Source: Meandrina meandrites (lineage: Eukaryota; Cnidaria; Anthozoa; Scleractinia; Meandrinidae). From it: 64,000 nt of DNA. The notes below the pieces were generated by a model. That model saw only the letters and a list, made by a program, of their open reading frames with translations. It was not told where the DNA came from and did not search any database. This document shows positions 1 to 11,472 of the stretch, piece by piece; the first letter of the stretch is position 1, and every line of letters starts with the position of its first letter. Location of the stretch: positions 4,415,001-4,479,000 of the forward strand of contig OY855913.1 of the NCBI GenBank assembly GCA_963693305.1, read 5' to 3'. The translations under genes and the position numbers were made by a program.

Positions 1-2270
1 TCATATCCTTTGGCTATCTAGTACACTGGTTATTAATCAAGAACTGTCTTATATAACTGACCCATATTGACTCTGCAGACTCTTCAGTTTCTTTAAATTT
101 CTTCATAAAATAAACAGTTAATGTGTCATGTCAAGTCACAGATCTAGATCAGAGCCGAAGTTCTCAAAGCTTTAACATGTTTCAGTAAGGGCAAGAAATG
201 ATCCAGCTTCTAAAGCCTCTTTATCTCTCACTCTTGTTTACAAAAGGATTGATGCAATAGTAAAGTACTCAAAAAGAGAGAACTTGGGATTTAAATTGTA
301 TTTTCTGCATTTCTAAACTGCAAGTGTTTACCAATTACCAGCATGTTTCTTGTCTGTTGTAGATAAATATGACTTGCTAACATTGACTGACAGCTGGCTG
401 TGTACCACAGCAGAATTCAGCAGAATTCAAAACTTTTACTTTGGGCATGAATAATTCCCTTTAGTTTAATGACACCTGGCAGATGTTGGCTTTACATGTA
501 AAATTGGCTGCAGAAAATTGTGACTTGGCCTGGAAAACTTACTTTCTTGTTTTTTTTTTTCAAGGGGAAAAGGGGTTCTGTAGGAAACAAACTCTATCAG
601 GTTTCTGTTTGAGCTATTTTTGAGCAAAATTGAAAAAGAAAGCAAATTTTAAACTTTGTCACTCAAAGCTTGTATTATTTTCCTGAGAGGCTAGACAAAC
701 TTCAGGTATTGAACAGTAGAAAACTGCATTGTGAACCACACCCATAGAACAAGATTTTCAAGGGGTTTATCTTTAAATTCCTGATGATCATCCCCACCCA
801 AGTCACTTTTGTATGGAAATCCACCACTGGGCCTCCCCAAAATTATCTGATCAACCCTCCAAGTTTATTTTTTTCCTCAGTGGCCATTTGGCCACCGACT
901 GCTCAAGTTTGGTTGCCAGTGAAAAATGTTAGTCGCTTTATTAAGTTCACGCTTTCAATCCTTCTTCTCAATTTTCGTTGCCAGGCTGGCGACTTGGGTT
1001 CCAGTTTAGTTGCCAGCTCCAAATTTGTAGTCGCCATGGCAACTAAAATGGTCCTAACTTGGAGGGTTGCTGATAAACAATTTTTTTCATCTTACACTTG
1101 AACATTTGAGTTAAATGTTAGTAGTATTTTCAGAGAGATACACTTTGAGATTGTTTGCAAAGGTTTAACTTGTCAGGAGTATCAGAGGTCATTGACTACA
1201 GCAGCTAACCTTTGTCACTTTTTCATGTCATGTACATATACATGATGTAATTTTTTTTAAAAAAAAAAACAGCTGTTAGTTTTCATTCGAATTCTCAAAA
1301 TTAATCTTGACTATTAAAAGTGCCTGTACTTCCTGCAAAGAAGTGTGTAACTTGTGTTATGACATGCTCATGTTTTAGAACCATTACAGCTTACACAGCT
1401 TTACTGGCTATCATTTTAATAAATGCAATTCAAATTTATCTGGGTGTGTGGATGCATGTCGATGTGAAGAAAGGGAAGGTCATGCCAAATAATATGGTTT
1501 TTAAGTGGAGCATGATAGTTGAAAAATATGGTATGAACTATCAAAATAATAGTTGAAAAATTCTACCAGAATGTCTGAAATAGCTTTAATTTGATGAGGT
1601 TCTGCAAATTTAAATTTTCTTAGGGGAGCATACCGTGGACTCCCCCCCCCCCCCCCCCACTTTGTTATGTACTATGCAGTTCCATAAAACAGAATCATTT
1701 GAAGCAGTATACTCAGTTCAGTGAAGCAGTTGATCTTCTTACAAGTTCCAAGTGTAATGTTACAATGTATATTATGCATCATCACGTGCACTTTTTGCAA
1801 GCAGACAAAATATGGAAACTTCAGAAGCATATGTTGAGCTCTTCATTTGTCCATAATTGCATAGCCTGTTAGCCTGTCTGCAATGCAGGCTATAATTGCA
1901 GGGCTGTTCAAAATAATGGTGTCTCCTTTTTTGCAAATTTTCTTATTTCAACAGGGCAAAGAAATTAAGGATTGTTATACTCAATAAAAAAAAATGCGCA
2001 AAATTCTCCGCCAAAAATGGGGTGGGGGTACAAATGTAGGCACACAAAAAACAGCATAGATAAAGTGAGAACCTCGCCAGGATAGAAATGCATTTATGAA
2101 TTCCTAGACAAAGGTGGGACCAGTTGCATTGTTACTTTATATGTCACGCAAGACTTCACAGATGTGGATTGTTACTGTGGTGGCCACTCTTAGTTCATTT
2201 GGGTGTCACGTTTTGTTACTTTGGTTGTCACACAATGCCAGACATGTCGACCAAATTTATTAATAGAGCG
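1..2270. other. no gene recognised; AT-rich sequence
   Basis: Short open frames are present, but none shows a known domain or a convincing start and splice context. A poly-C run lies near 1644-1660 and an A-rich run near 1256-1270. Confidence 0.5.
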
Positions 2271-2274
2271 TTTT

Positions 2275-2462
2275 CATGTGACGTCACGTCAGTCAGTCAG
2301 TCAGTCATATTGGTGTTCCAATATAAAGAAGCGGCGGCCATATTGGTGTACCAAGCCATTTCTCCGGGAATTGAACTCTATTTTTATGCAAAAATCGTCA
2401 TATGTTCCAGGAAACCAAAGGGACGGCTTGGCCGCTGGTCACGTGAGTGAAAACGCTCCGTT
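2275..2462. mobile_element. short MITE-like element
   Basis: The ends are inverted relatives: GAGCGTTTTCATGTGAC at the left and GTCACGTGAGTGAAAACGCTC at the right (the latter 21 bp with mismatches, key core GAAAACGCTC). The interior has short TCAG tandem repeats (about 2286-2306). It encodes no protein. Confidence 0.45.
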
Positions 2463-2869
2463 TCCCCTTTAAAATATGATACGCCTAATATGATATTGTA
2501 ACTTCTTTTCATGTGATTATAAATTTTGTTAACTAATGTATTTATTAATTTATCGTTTACTTTATTTTCGTCCAGGTTGTGATGCCTTTGCCCTTCAAGT
2601 CAGCGAGGATAAACAAAGACAAAGACAAAGACAATTGCCGAAGATTTAATCAGAGGTAGAAGATGAACTAAGTAGGCTTTTCTTTCATACTATTGGAAAA
2701 TAATTGAAGCCAAAATTATTTTCACTCCAAATCACTCGCTAAGGCAAGAAGAGTTGACACAGTTTTACCATGATAATTGATTGTCTGAAAGTCCCAATTT
2801 TTCGAGTAAACTATTTATCCACAATCACTAAGTCAAGAACAATTTTCATTGCCATTCTGAATTGTCTAA

Positions 2870-3425
2870 CAACATTTATTGTCAATCAATTTCAGTCACA
2901 TTGGATGTTTCTTTCCGCATAACTTTGCAATGTTGTGGCGTAATGTTTGAATGTTGATTAGCATTTTACTTGTGCGACTTGTAAATTAAGTTCAGATTTG
3001 CGCCAACAAGTTGCCAAGTTCCGTTCGAGTTTTGACAGGTTCCGGCTTTTATTTTTGGTGTTAAAGCTGAAGCAATACAACTTCTCTGTCGAAGACTGTT
3101 TATCTTTAGATTGCGAGAAATTAGCGATAGATCGAGTTTACATCGCCAAACTTGGAAACGCGCTTTAAAATTCAAGACGTGAGCCGCAATTTTTTTTTCC
3201 CTCCTTATCACAGAAGTGGTATTATTTCCGTTTAAACACCAAAAATGAAAATCAGAACTGGTTAAAACTCAAACAGAACTTGCAAACTTGCTGGAGCAAA
3301 TTCGAATTGAATTTTCTTGTAGCTCTAGTAAACTGCAAATCCGTATTTAAAGCATTATGCCGCAACATTGCAAAGTTGTGCGGAAAAGAACATCTGGTTT
3401 GACTGTGTAAATTTATTAATCAATC
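2870..3425. mobile_element. foldback element with long imperfect inverted arms
   Basis: About 200 bp at 2870-3068 recurs in reverse complement at 3226-3425. Shared blocks include CATTACGCCACAACATTGCAA versus the right-arm CATTATGCCGCAACATTGCA and ATTTTTGGTGTT. A related single arm lies at about 19333-19515 in a helicase intron. No coding capacity is visible. Confidence 0.55.
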
Positions 3426-3660
3426 TATTTATCGAGCACAATCTTTTAATACCAGTGTGAATTGTCAGAGAAGTCAAAACATTGCTAGGAATCAAGTTTA
3501 AGCACAAGGTTTTTTGCCACTTTTGAATTGTATGTGAAACTAAAACTTTGTAGGAATTTGCTATTCAGAATTTCCTTTTGCAAATCAAAACTTAACCAGT
3601 GTTATGTCAAACAGTGTTTTTTGCCAAAGTTGTATGCTTGTTAACATCGGTTTGAACGGG

Positions 3661-3832
3661 TTTAATTTTCCCGCCAAAAGACTTAGAAAAAATACGGGCG
3701 CTTAAAATACGCATGCGCCAATTTTTTTCCAAAAAAAAATCTGATTTATTTGCTCTGTATGTATGCCCTTTTGAAAATTTTTAATTTTCCCGCCGAAAAA
3801 ATACGGGCGCCTAAAATACGCATGCGCCGTTT
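3661..3832. repeat. two-copy direct repeat with CGCATGCGCC ends
   Basis: TTTAATTTTCCCGCC followed by AATACGGGCGC and AATACGCATGCGCC occurs at 3660-3720 and again at 3779-3829, about 120 bp apart. Confidence 0.5.
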
Positions 3833-6800
3833 TTTTATTTTTTGGTAGTTTAATTTTAACTAACATGCATTGTCAATAGAGTTTATTTTCCTATGTGTGC
3901 GCACTAGTTGATCTTATAATGTAGTCAATAAAGTCAACAATTTTTATTGGTAATGTTGTCATCTTTATTATATGAAGTCTTCATCAATAAACACAAGTGT
4001 TTTGTGTGAAAATTTCTTTTATTCACCTCAAATATTCTCTTATTATAAGTTAATTAATAGAAATCAATTAAAAAGGTGTGAAGAAAAAATGTACCCTATA
4101 TATACTAAGTCTTTTGGCGGGAAAATTTGAAAAAATTTGCACAGCGTTTCCCCTGGCAACTTTCTTGACAAAAAAATTCAAAATGGCTTCCCTTGAAAAC
4201 TTCCCGCCAAAAATATTTGAATATCACCTCGTGCAAAAACTTTGAAATGAAACGTCAATTTCTTCCCGAGACCGTAGAAAAAACGTCTAAAAGATTTTTT
4301 TAGCCCATTACTTTCCAAAACCAAATCTCGAGTGGAAAAAATCTCTCCAAAACGTTTTAGATAAAATCCTTTTTACAACTGGTAATGCTCGTTTGTAACA
4401 CAGGACAGACTAAACGAAAAACTTCAAAAATAAAACGCAATTTGTCACAACAGTCATGAAGATTTTTTGGAGCAGAAACAGACAATTCCCATGATTTCAG
4501 ACTGAAAGTCATTAAGTGAACGTAACATCACGACATTAACAATTTTGAAAAACAGTTGATTGACATTTTTGGAATAGTAACAGACAATTTCAACTGTTGT
4601 CAAGTCTAGAGAGCTGTTGTAATGTGCCAATTCAATTGCTTACTATATCCTTAGTGCTAGCTGATTTCAGGTTATATTTTGATTTAGACTACAATTCAAC
4701 AATTCAAAAAATCAGCTTGAATTCACTTCAATTTTTTTTAATGCAATGTCCTGTGTTACAACGAATGCCGGAAGCAAAAGGTCTTTTACCACTAATATTA
4801 TTAATTTCACATGATAAAACCCAAATGCCTGGTCAAAGAAACGGAAGCAATTCTCCGAGGTTACAGTGTAATCCCACCCTTAACACGAACATTTGGTAAA
4901 AGTAAACGAATTAAAGATTATACTGACCACAGAAAACAAGCGCTAACTGTAAAAGCCGAAAATGTTTCCATAAAGCAAAAAAGCTATTTCCTTTTTAGAA
5001 AAATACCATATTCATGACAGCCTCCATGATGTTCTTGATATTATAATGCACGATAGTTCTTGGTAAAAAGGCAATTGATAATTTAAAGTATTTCTGTTTC
5101 AGTCTGCCAAAATCATTTGAGAGTCAAATTATTAGTTGCTCGATATCTTGACTTTTTAACCACGTTAATTATGATGAATAACGTTCAACTGTTCACCTTT
5201 TAAATGCACAACAACGAGAGAAAGAAAACAATTTTTCCACAAGACTACTGAATTAATCGGATCAGAAAATATTTTCAATCTCGATTTAAAATTGCAGAAA
5301 CCAACAAGACAATTGAAGTCGAATTAATCATTGCACGTCTTCCATTACAAATCCGAAAACGTATCTTTTAAACAGTGTCAGAATTTGATTGTTTGTTTTC
5401 TTGACAAGTCGTCAGCATATTTCTTTTATTAATATTTTCGGTCTGCACAACTGGAAATTGAAAGTCCTGACATTATTATTCAGAGATTTTCGAAACCAGA
5501 CAATTATATCGCTTACTTTTTTTTTCGAAAATCTGAAATAGATACCGAACGATATCATTTATGTTGTAACGCCAATTCGTTTCTTTGATTCTGTGGTCAG
5601 TATAACTAGAAATACCGAATCAATCTAAACTTCCTAGTCTTAGTGTCTGCGTAGCCAGGCATCAGGGTTTACACATGTAAAACAAGCCCCTAATACTTAA
5701 CAAGGGAACATTGGCAGTGAAGCTTTCCTTCTGTACGTTACTCAAACGAAAGCAAGCTAAAGTTAAACCTACGCGTCTTTTGCTTTGTACAAATTTAAGA
5801 AACAAAAAAAGAAAATAATAAATGGTTTTAACCCTGTAGCGTCAGTATAGTGTGATCGTCCGGGTGAGAGTAGTTCTGAAAAGAACTGTTGTTGGTGACT
5901 AACGTTTCGACAGTCTGTGCGGAAGTCAATTGAAATGTGGTTTGCGAAACTGAGGAGCAAGTTTTGCCGTGATTTTGTCGAATGTCGAGCAAAATACTCG
6001 TGTAATGTTCGTAAACAGTGATCACATAGTCAGCTGTTGTCAGTCGTGGTTCGTCTTTTGTTAGTTTGTGTCGCCTGTTTGTTCGTCGGTTTTGTCAAGG
6101 TCGTGAACAAGTCGTCTGTAAGGTGCCAGTAATAATGTTGCAACTGGTTAAGTGTTGTTCACCGTAGGCGAATAAGTCTTCTAGAGTTATTCGCTGAAAG
6201 CAGTTTGTAATGTCGGTAATGCATTGAACAGCGTACCAGTCAAGTATGGTTTGTTAGTCAATGGTCTACAGTAATGTGATTGTTGAACTGTGTTCAGTTA
6301 GTCTCGTGTTCAGGGTTCCACCATGTAATCTCGCCGATGTAGTTGGCCAATTAGTCGCAGCAGTGTACGATGTACACTGATTTGGAAGAGAAATCTGTTC
6401 TTTAGATCAAAAAAGCTGAGCCAATGTTCTCTTGTCAAGTACAATACAATTCAGTTGATGAAGCAAACATGCAATTTTTTTTAAGGCGGCTGGCACCATC
6501 GACTGTGTTTTGCACACAAAACGAATTCAAAGTAAACATTTTTTGCCTACAATTGCCGTATTTTTAAAGGTTTTTAAACACAAAGGCACACTACAACCCC
6601 CTTCACTCCCCCCCCCCCCCCCTCCAACAAACAAAATCTAATTTGCATTGTAGTATTTGTACATTGTACAATAATTCAGTTCGTTTTTGAATCTAAAATC
6701 CACTTTGAAAATTACAAACAATTTGTCAAATTTTGTAGTTTTATCTCAGTTAAATGATTGGTAACATAGCAGTTAAATTGCAAATGTGATGAACTTCAAA

Positions 6801-7489
6801 ACTTTGAATTTCGCCAGACTTGTGACAAGATAAACATGCACGCCAATTTTTTGTCAAAATTCAAAACAAACTAAAATGGGTAAAGAGGTTGTGACAAAAG
6901 ATTTCGTTAATTTGTTTGGCTTTGAGAGATAAGTAAATCGAACAGGCAAATTTCATTCTTTTCTGGCTGACAAATGAAACTTGAACTTCCCTGGGAATCC
7001 CCTTTTGTAGTGCGCTTTGTGTTCAACCACAATGGTTTTCAATCATACTGAAGAAATTTTGTCTTCTTGTCCGTTTTTCCAAATTCGTCTTGCCTTGCCA
7101 CCTTAAAAAATATTTGCGACATCAGCTGAAGTGGTAATCATAGCTACGTATAAGGAACCGAGTGTTTTGCAGACATGAAAAAGATCTGAACAATCAACGC
7201 ATAAAATTTGAAAAACGCGCCGTTGCAAACGCTAAATAATCAAATTAAATCCTGAAATTAAGACAATTTATAATTTCTTTTCGCACGAGATAATCCAAAT
7301 CAAAATTGTCAACAGTTGGCGCAAATTAAGAGATCACCGAGGTTCACAAAACGTTCCGATTAAGGTCTGCAAAAGAATCGGCAAATGGTGGCTGATTAGT
7401 GCAAACTGTTTTTGAATTGAACCGATTTCTTTTTGCCATCTCCCAGTCCCTATTTCAGTATAATTAGTTTTTGTATTCAATCAAGACAA
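3833..7489. other. no gene recognised; dispersed repeats
   Basis: AT-rich sequence with short frames only. The stretch around 5845-6130 (GATCGTCCGGGTGAGAG onward) resembles a dispersed repeat common in coral genomes, from memory. A poly-C run lies at about 6608-6622. The rest shows nothing I can name. Confidence 0.4.
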
Positions 7490-8282
7490 TCAATATATCA
7501 CAGTATTTGATAAACTCTCTTGCAAACTTAGACCTAATTTGGTCAGCCACCATTTACTAGAGTTATGTGATAATTTCAAAGTTCTTATCTTTGAAGCGCT
7601 TTCTTCATCCAGTGATTCCAGTGTCCACTTTCCATCCTTCGTTGCTCTTCTTTGCGAAGTTAGCTTTTCGTTCTGGAAAACAGAAATGATGAATTCAAAG
7701 ATCAGCAAATGCTCAAATGTTCAAAACTGCACATAAAATATTTTTAACAGACCCTTGAACTTTGGCAACATCATGGCAAATGGGAGTGGCCACGCGAAGT
7801 AAGCGAATAAAATGAATCTAAAACTTTAATATTCAGATTTCTGCAAAGTTAACTAACGAGGAATCCACAAAGCCTTCAATTGTTCGGACCCGTGAATTTC
7901 TAAACTCGAGTCTACTTTATCCTAACGATTGAAGCGTTCGACTACTAAGCTAGCCGAGTGTTGGCAAATTCCAAATATAAATTATCGATTTCGCAGCATT
8001 AGTTTTTGTCAGGGAATATTGTATAAATGAAGCAATTTGTGGTATTCACTCAGTTTTCCGACATGTTTCTTGTTGAAGCGACGCAAACAGCGAGCAGTAA
8101 GCGCAAGTGTTAGTCCGCGCTTTGGTAACATTTTTACAAAATTAAAGGAATATTAGGCAAATTTTGTGCTTACCTTTGATTGTGATAGAATGCAGATGTC
8201 TTTCCAAGCTCCAAGTCCTTCTTCATACATCAAGTATCTTCCTTCTTCAAGAGTCCAAACTGGTCCTCGCCGGACGACACGT
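7490..8282 (-). CDS. possible two-exon 3' end of an unrecognised gene
   Basis: Two minus-strand open segments join in frame. The upstream one (8174-8282) reads RRGPVWTLEEGRYLMYEEGL and ends ILSQSK at a CAAAG|GTAAGC donor. The downstream one (7490-7672) follows a TTCTGTTTTCCAG acceptor, reads NEKLTSQRRATKDGKWTLES onward, and stops at TGA. Both segments look protein-like and the junction is phase 0. The acceptor for the first segment (TGAAG) is weak, no further upstream exon was found, and no poly(A) signal is obvious. It may be a gene remnant like its neighbours at 9-10 kb. I do not recognise the protein. Confidence 0.35.
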
Positions 8283-8817
8283 CTTCACACATCCACGACC
8301 TGTTTGGTTTGAAGCACGTTCTACAATTCGTCATGAATATTGATTAAAAACTCAAGCCAATCACTGACAAATACAACACAAATTTGGCGTGGAGTTTGTT
8401 TGCACGCATTTTTGCCAGCGAATCACACACCTCGACAAAAGAAAGGAATCGCGCGTTTACGTATGCAAGATGCAATAATTTTCCATGAGCACTGCATCTT
8501 GTTTTGTTTGGCATGTTTTTATTTTCATTTCTGCTCGGTTGGAAATTGAGGAAACAATAACTCAAACTTTACTTGCTGTATGCAACTCAGATTTTTAAGC
8601 TGTGGTCAACCCCCGACATTAGTACGTACTGGAAGAATATATGCAGCCACAAATGGAACTGTAACGGCATTATTATGAAACGGGCGCTAAGTCTTAAATT
8701 GCCAAAGGAAAATTTCCTTCAAGCAAATTTTAAGAAAACGTGCGGCGAAAGCTTCACTGTTTATCTGTCAGTGGACAATGCTGCTACGCGGAAAAAAATT
8801 CCTGAGTTGTCCCAACA

Positions 8818-8884
8818 GGAGTCGAACCTTTGATCATCTGTATAGCGGTCGTACGCTCCACCACTGAGCTATAGTGATGCGACT
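8818..8884 (-). mobile_element. tRNA-derived SINE head
   Basis: On the minus strand a TAGCTCAGTGG A box (8861-8871) and a GGTTCGACTCC B box (8818-8828) are spaced as in tRNA genes. The acceptor stem does not close properly, so a SINE head is likelier than a working tRNA gene. Confidence 0.55.
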
Positions 8885-9019
8885 TATTTTAAAAAATAAG
8901 TCTCGTATCACTTGACTATATGAGAATCTTTTTATTCCGAAAACTTTCCATCGTTTTAATGCGTGACGATCCAAGGAATTGACAGCTACTACTTTGAGGA
9001 GTTTTGGAAATTTAATCTT

Positions 9020-9180
9020 AGGCCCCGTCCACACACATCCGTTTTGTTTGCAAACGCAACCTTTTCTTTGCGGATTGGACTTCCATCCACACGTATCCGG
9101 TGAAAAGCTCGGTGGATAGCCCACCCGGTGTTTGGGAGGCCATGGGTTCGATTCCCGCTGGGGACTCAAACTTTTCTTTG
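9020..9180 (+). repeat. dispersed repeat with second tRNA-like B box
   Basis: A GCCCCGTCCACACACATCCG-type motif, common in invertebrate MITEs, precedes AAGCTCGGTGG (A-box-like) and GGTTCGATTCC (B box) on the plus strand. It is probably a degraded repeat composite. Confidence 0.4.
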
Positions 9181-9269
9181 TCCCGCGATCGTGACTAATG
9201 AACATTTCATCTTTATCAATACAGCAATTATAACTCCTTATAGGCAAAACCATAATTTATTACTTCACC

Positions 9270-9379
9270 TTCTTTAACTGTTTGTTGTCGGCCCAGGACT
9301 TGAATTCTTTCTTGTACTGTCAAGCATGGCTCTTTAGGATGAACTTACCTTACTGGAAATATTGCTCTGGAGAAGGTTT
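9270..9379 (-). pseudogene. decayed copy of DDX60-like exon 25
   Basis: This minus-strand segment aligns with exon 25 (22355-22477): AAGAATTCAAGTCCTGGGCC and CTTCTCCAGAG blocks are shared. The upstream intron also matches (CTGTTTCTTCTCTTTTT), so the copy arose at DNA level, not from mRNA. It has a deletion of about a dozen bases and an in-frame stop, and its splice acceptor is changed. It marks a lost second helicase copy or a partial duplication. Confidence 0.8.
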
Positions 9380-9648
9380 CCGAAAAAGGACGTTCAACCG
9401 TGACACTCGAAGTTCAAGCTGTTTCTTCTCTTTTTGCAAAATGACACTCCAATAAAAAATCCTCAGCCACTACGTCACGTCATTTCTTTCATGTTTCGTG
9501 GTCGGTTTAGGTTTCACAGTCTGTTTGCAAGAATTACAACCCGAAAATTATCGAATTATAATCAACAGGATAAGATGCAACTTTCAGCAAAGTTTTAAAA
9601 AAATCTGCACATGGCATTCGGAACCACCTTAAATTTACTAAAACTTAA

Positions 9649-9945
9649 GGTGGCTCTGAACCACACGCGCATTTATTTTAAAAAATCTTTGCCAAAAGGT
9701 TGATCTTCCCTTGATAATTAAAATTTGATAACAAAAAATATGGGTCACCAGGCTCGTTTTTGAGCTAATAGCTGGTTATACTGTTGCTATGGCAACCTAT
9801 TGTGACATAAAAATGATAACAACGTGTTCACCAATCACTGGGCATTTGACTGACACCATGATTGTAGCATCAACTGATAAAGAGTGGTTATAATGATCCA
9901 TCAAATTCTAAGTCTTGGAAAGTGTTGGAAACGGTAGCCAGCCTA
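9649..9945. mobile_element. degenerate TTAA-flanked MITE
   Basis: The left end, TTAA then GGTGGCTC, and the interior (TTGCTATGGCAACC, CAACTGATAAAGA) resemble the element at 35204-35728. The right end reads ACGGTAGCCAGCC and has lost its TTAA. It abuts the pseudogene at 9950. Confidence 0.5.
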
Positions 9946-9949
9946 AAAC

Positions 9950-10295
9950 GTCTCCAAATTAAAAAGCACGTAGTTAAGGGAATCATGTTTGCTGTCATTC
10001 GGCTCGCACTTAAGGTTACCTCGAGCAGTAGGTGATGGTAGAATTGAACAGTAGCGCCACACCACCAAACATCACAAAGAATATATTGAACAAGCTCGAT
10101 AAAACTCTGGACAAGATTTTCTCCTCGTCTGTTCGATGCGTGTCTTTGAAAAACCATTTCTTCTCTCCGAGGCCGTCAGATTTCGTCTCGATGATGCGGT
10201 AGAATGCATAGGTGGCAACCCATCGTTTCACGCGTTTCATACGCAGTCACAATGGCTGGAATTCCGATTATCACCATATACAAACCCTCCTTCAT
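9950..10295 (-). pseudogene. decayed copy of the five-membrane-segment gene
   Basis: Minus-strand translation gives MKEGLYMVIIGIPAIVTAYE, then RVKRWVATYAFYRIIETKSD and EEKILSRVLSSLFN, closely matching residues 1-98 of the protein encoded at 44010. About 30 nt are missing between the first two blocks, the frame shifts more than once, and similarity fades after the second membrane segment. It lies about 0.6 kb from the helicase exon copy, so both genes of the locus left remnants here. The two remnants are on the same strand, unlike the divergent intact genes. Confidence 0.82.
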
Positions 10296-10896
10296 GGCGA
10301 ACGCTTTACGAACCGTGCAATAAAATCTTCCGTGGCAGTGGTGTCCCATGTCTCTTTGTCTCTTAGTCCAGTGGACTGTGACCACTCGCCCCCATAGTAT
10401 TTTAATGAAGTGATGCGGAAGTGGTACGGCGAGAAGAGCTAGTTTTCTTACTCACTCTGAAATGAATACTCTCAGTTTGTCTTATTTCAAAAAAGGCACC
10501 ATGGCCAGACTCAAGTTTAAAAACTCTTATTTACCTCAGGGAAGGCAAAGCTTCGGGATATAATTGTCAAAAGTTGTCGAGGTACACAGGACGTAACAAA
10601 ATTACTATAGAGCTACGTTACCCGCCAGTAATATTGCAAAATACAAATGTTTACTACGCACAAGTACAGGCTAAGGTTTCTCTCTTGCAGAGTTTTTTTT
10701 GTCTATTTATATGTAGGGTCTTTGAAGAAGACCACTACATAACTGTGTGTGTGTGTTATGGAAGCTCATAACACACACATCGACACACAAGGAGCGCATC
10801 ATGTGCTGACCTTATTTGCACTAGGCTAAAAGATCGAGTTTTCTGTGAAAGCAGTTGATTATTGCTCATAGAAAAAAACCGAGAGCAAGTTGCCTA

Positions 10897-11054
10897 AAAG
10901 GCCATTTCCGAGTTGCCTTTTGCCTCATTTTCAAAACGAGTCCTTGTGCGAAACCATTCAAATGAAAATGAGTTTTACCTGCATGTCCTTTTCATGCAAA
11001 TCACGAAGACTCGTTTTGACAGAGAGGCAAAAGGCAGCTCGGAAACGGCCTTTA
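10897..11054. mobile_element. MITE with about 30-bp inverted ends
   Basis: The ends AAGGCCATTTCCGAG and CTCGGAAACGGCCTT are inverted, continuing with GCCTTTTGCCTC and its complement. No coding capacity. Confidence 0.6.
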
Positions 11055-11056
11055 GA

Positions 11057-11236
11057 CCCTATGCAAAAATGGCTGCCAATTTAAAATTCTTTTGTAGGCA
11101 TATAAATTGGCCTCCCTTACCTCGTTCCAGATTAAAAATTCTTTGAGTTATCAACTCAAAAACGAGGTTAGTTAGGCTAATTTAAATACATGCGAAATAA
11201 TTTTAAATTGGCAGCCAGCCATTTTTGCATAGGATC
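11057..11236. mobile_element. MITE adjacent to the previous one
   Basis: CCTATGCAAAAATGGCTGCC and its inverted copy bound a 180-bp element; the inverted block continues through AATTTAAAAT. The interior has a smaller GAGTTATCAACTC palindrome. Confidence 0.6.
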
Positions 11237-11340
11237 TAGCAGTACTTGAGGAGTAGAAAGCAGAGCAGTAAAATACCCTCAAGTTTAAAGATAAAACGTA
11301 ATGATAAAATCATTTTCTCTCAGAGTTTTCATGAAACGAT

Positions 11341-11346
11341 TTTATT
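11341..11346 (-). promoter_or_regulatory. poly(A) signal of the DDX60-like gene
   Basis: AATAAA on the minus strand about 127 nt after the stop codon. This gives a short 3' UTR and supports the model's end. Confidence 0.6.
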
Positions 11347-11472
11347 AACCTTAAGGAATTTCTCTTAAAACGTTTGTCAAAAACTGTCAATGTTAAGTTC
11401 TCTTCGGCAAGTAGCCCGAGTCTAGTCCAGAATGATTTTCAAGTACTTATCATTCAATGTTTGAAATTTTTC

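Noticed and set aside
8818..8884. Working tRNA gene
   Set aside because: A and B boxes are perfect but the acceptor stem and anticodon arm do not form properly; a SINE head fits better.
8834..9253. 139-codon minus-strand frame
   Set aside because: Composed of two tRNA-like SINE heads and a dispersed repeat.
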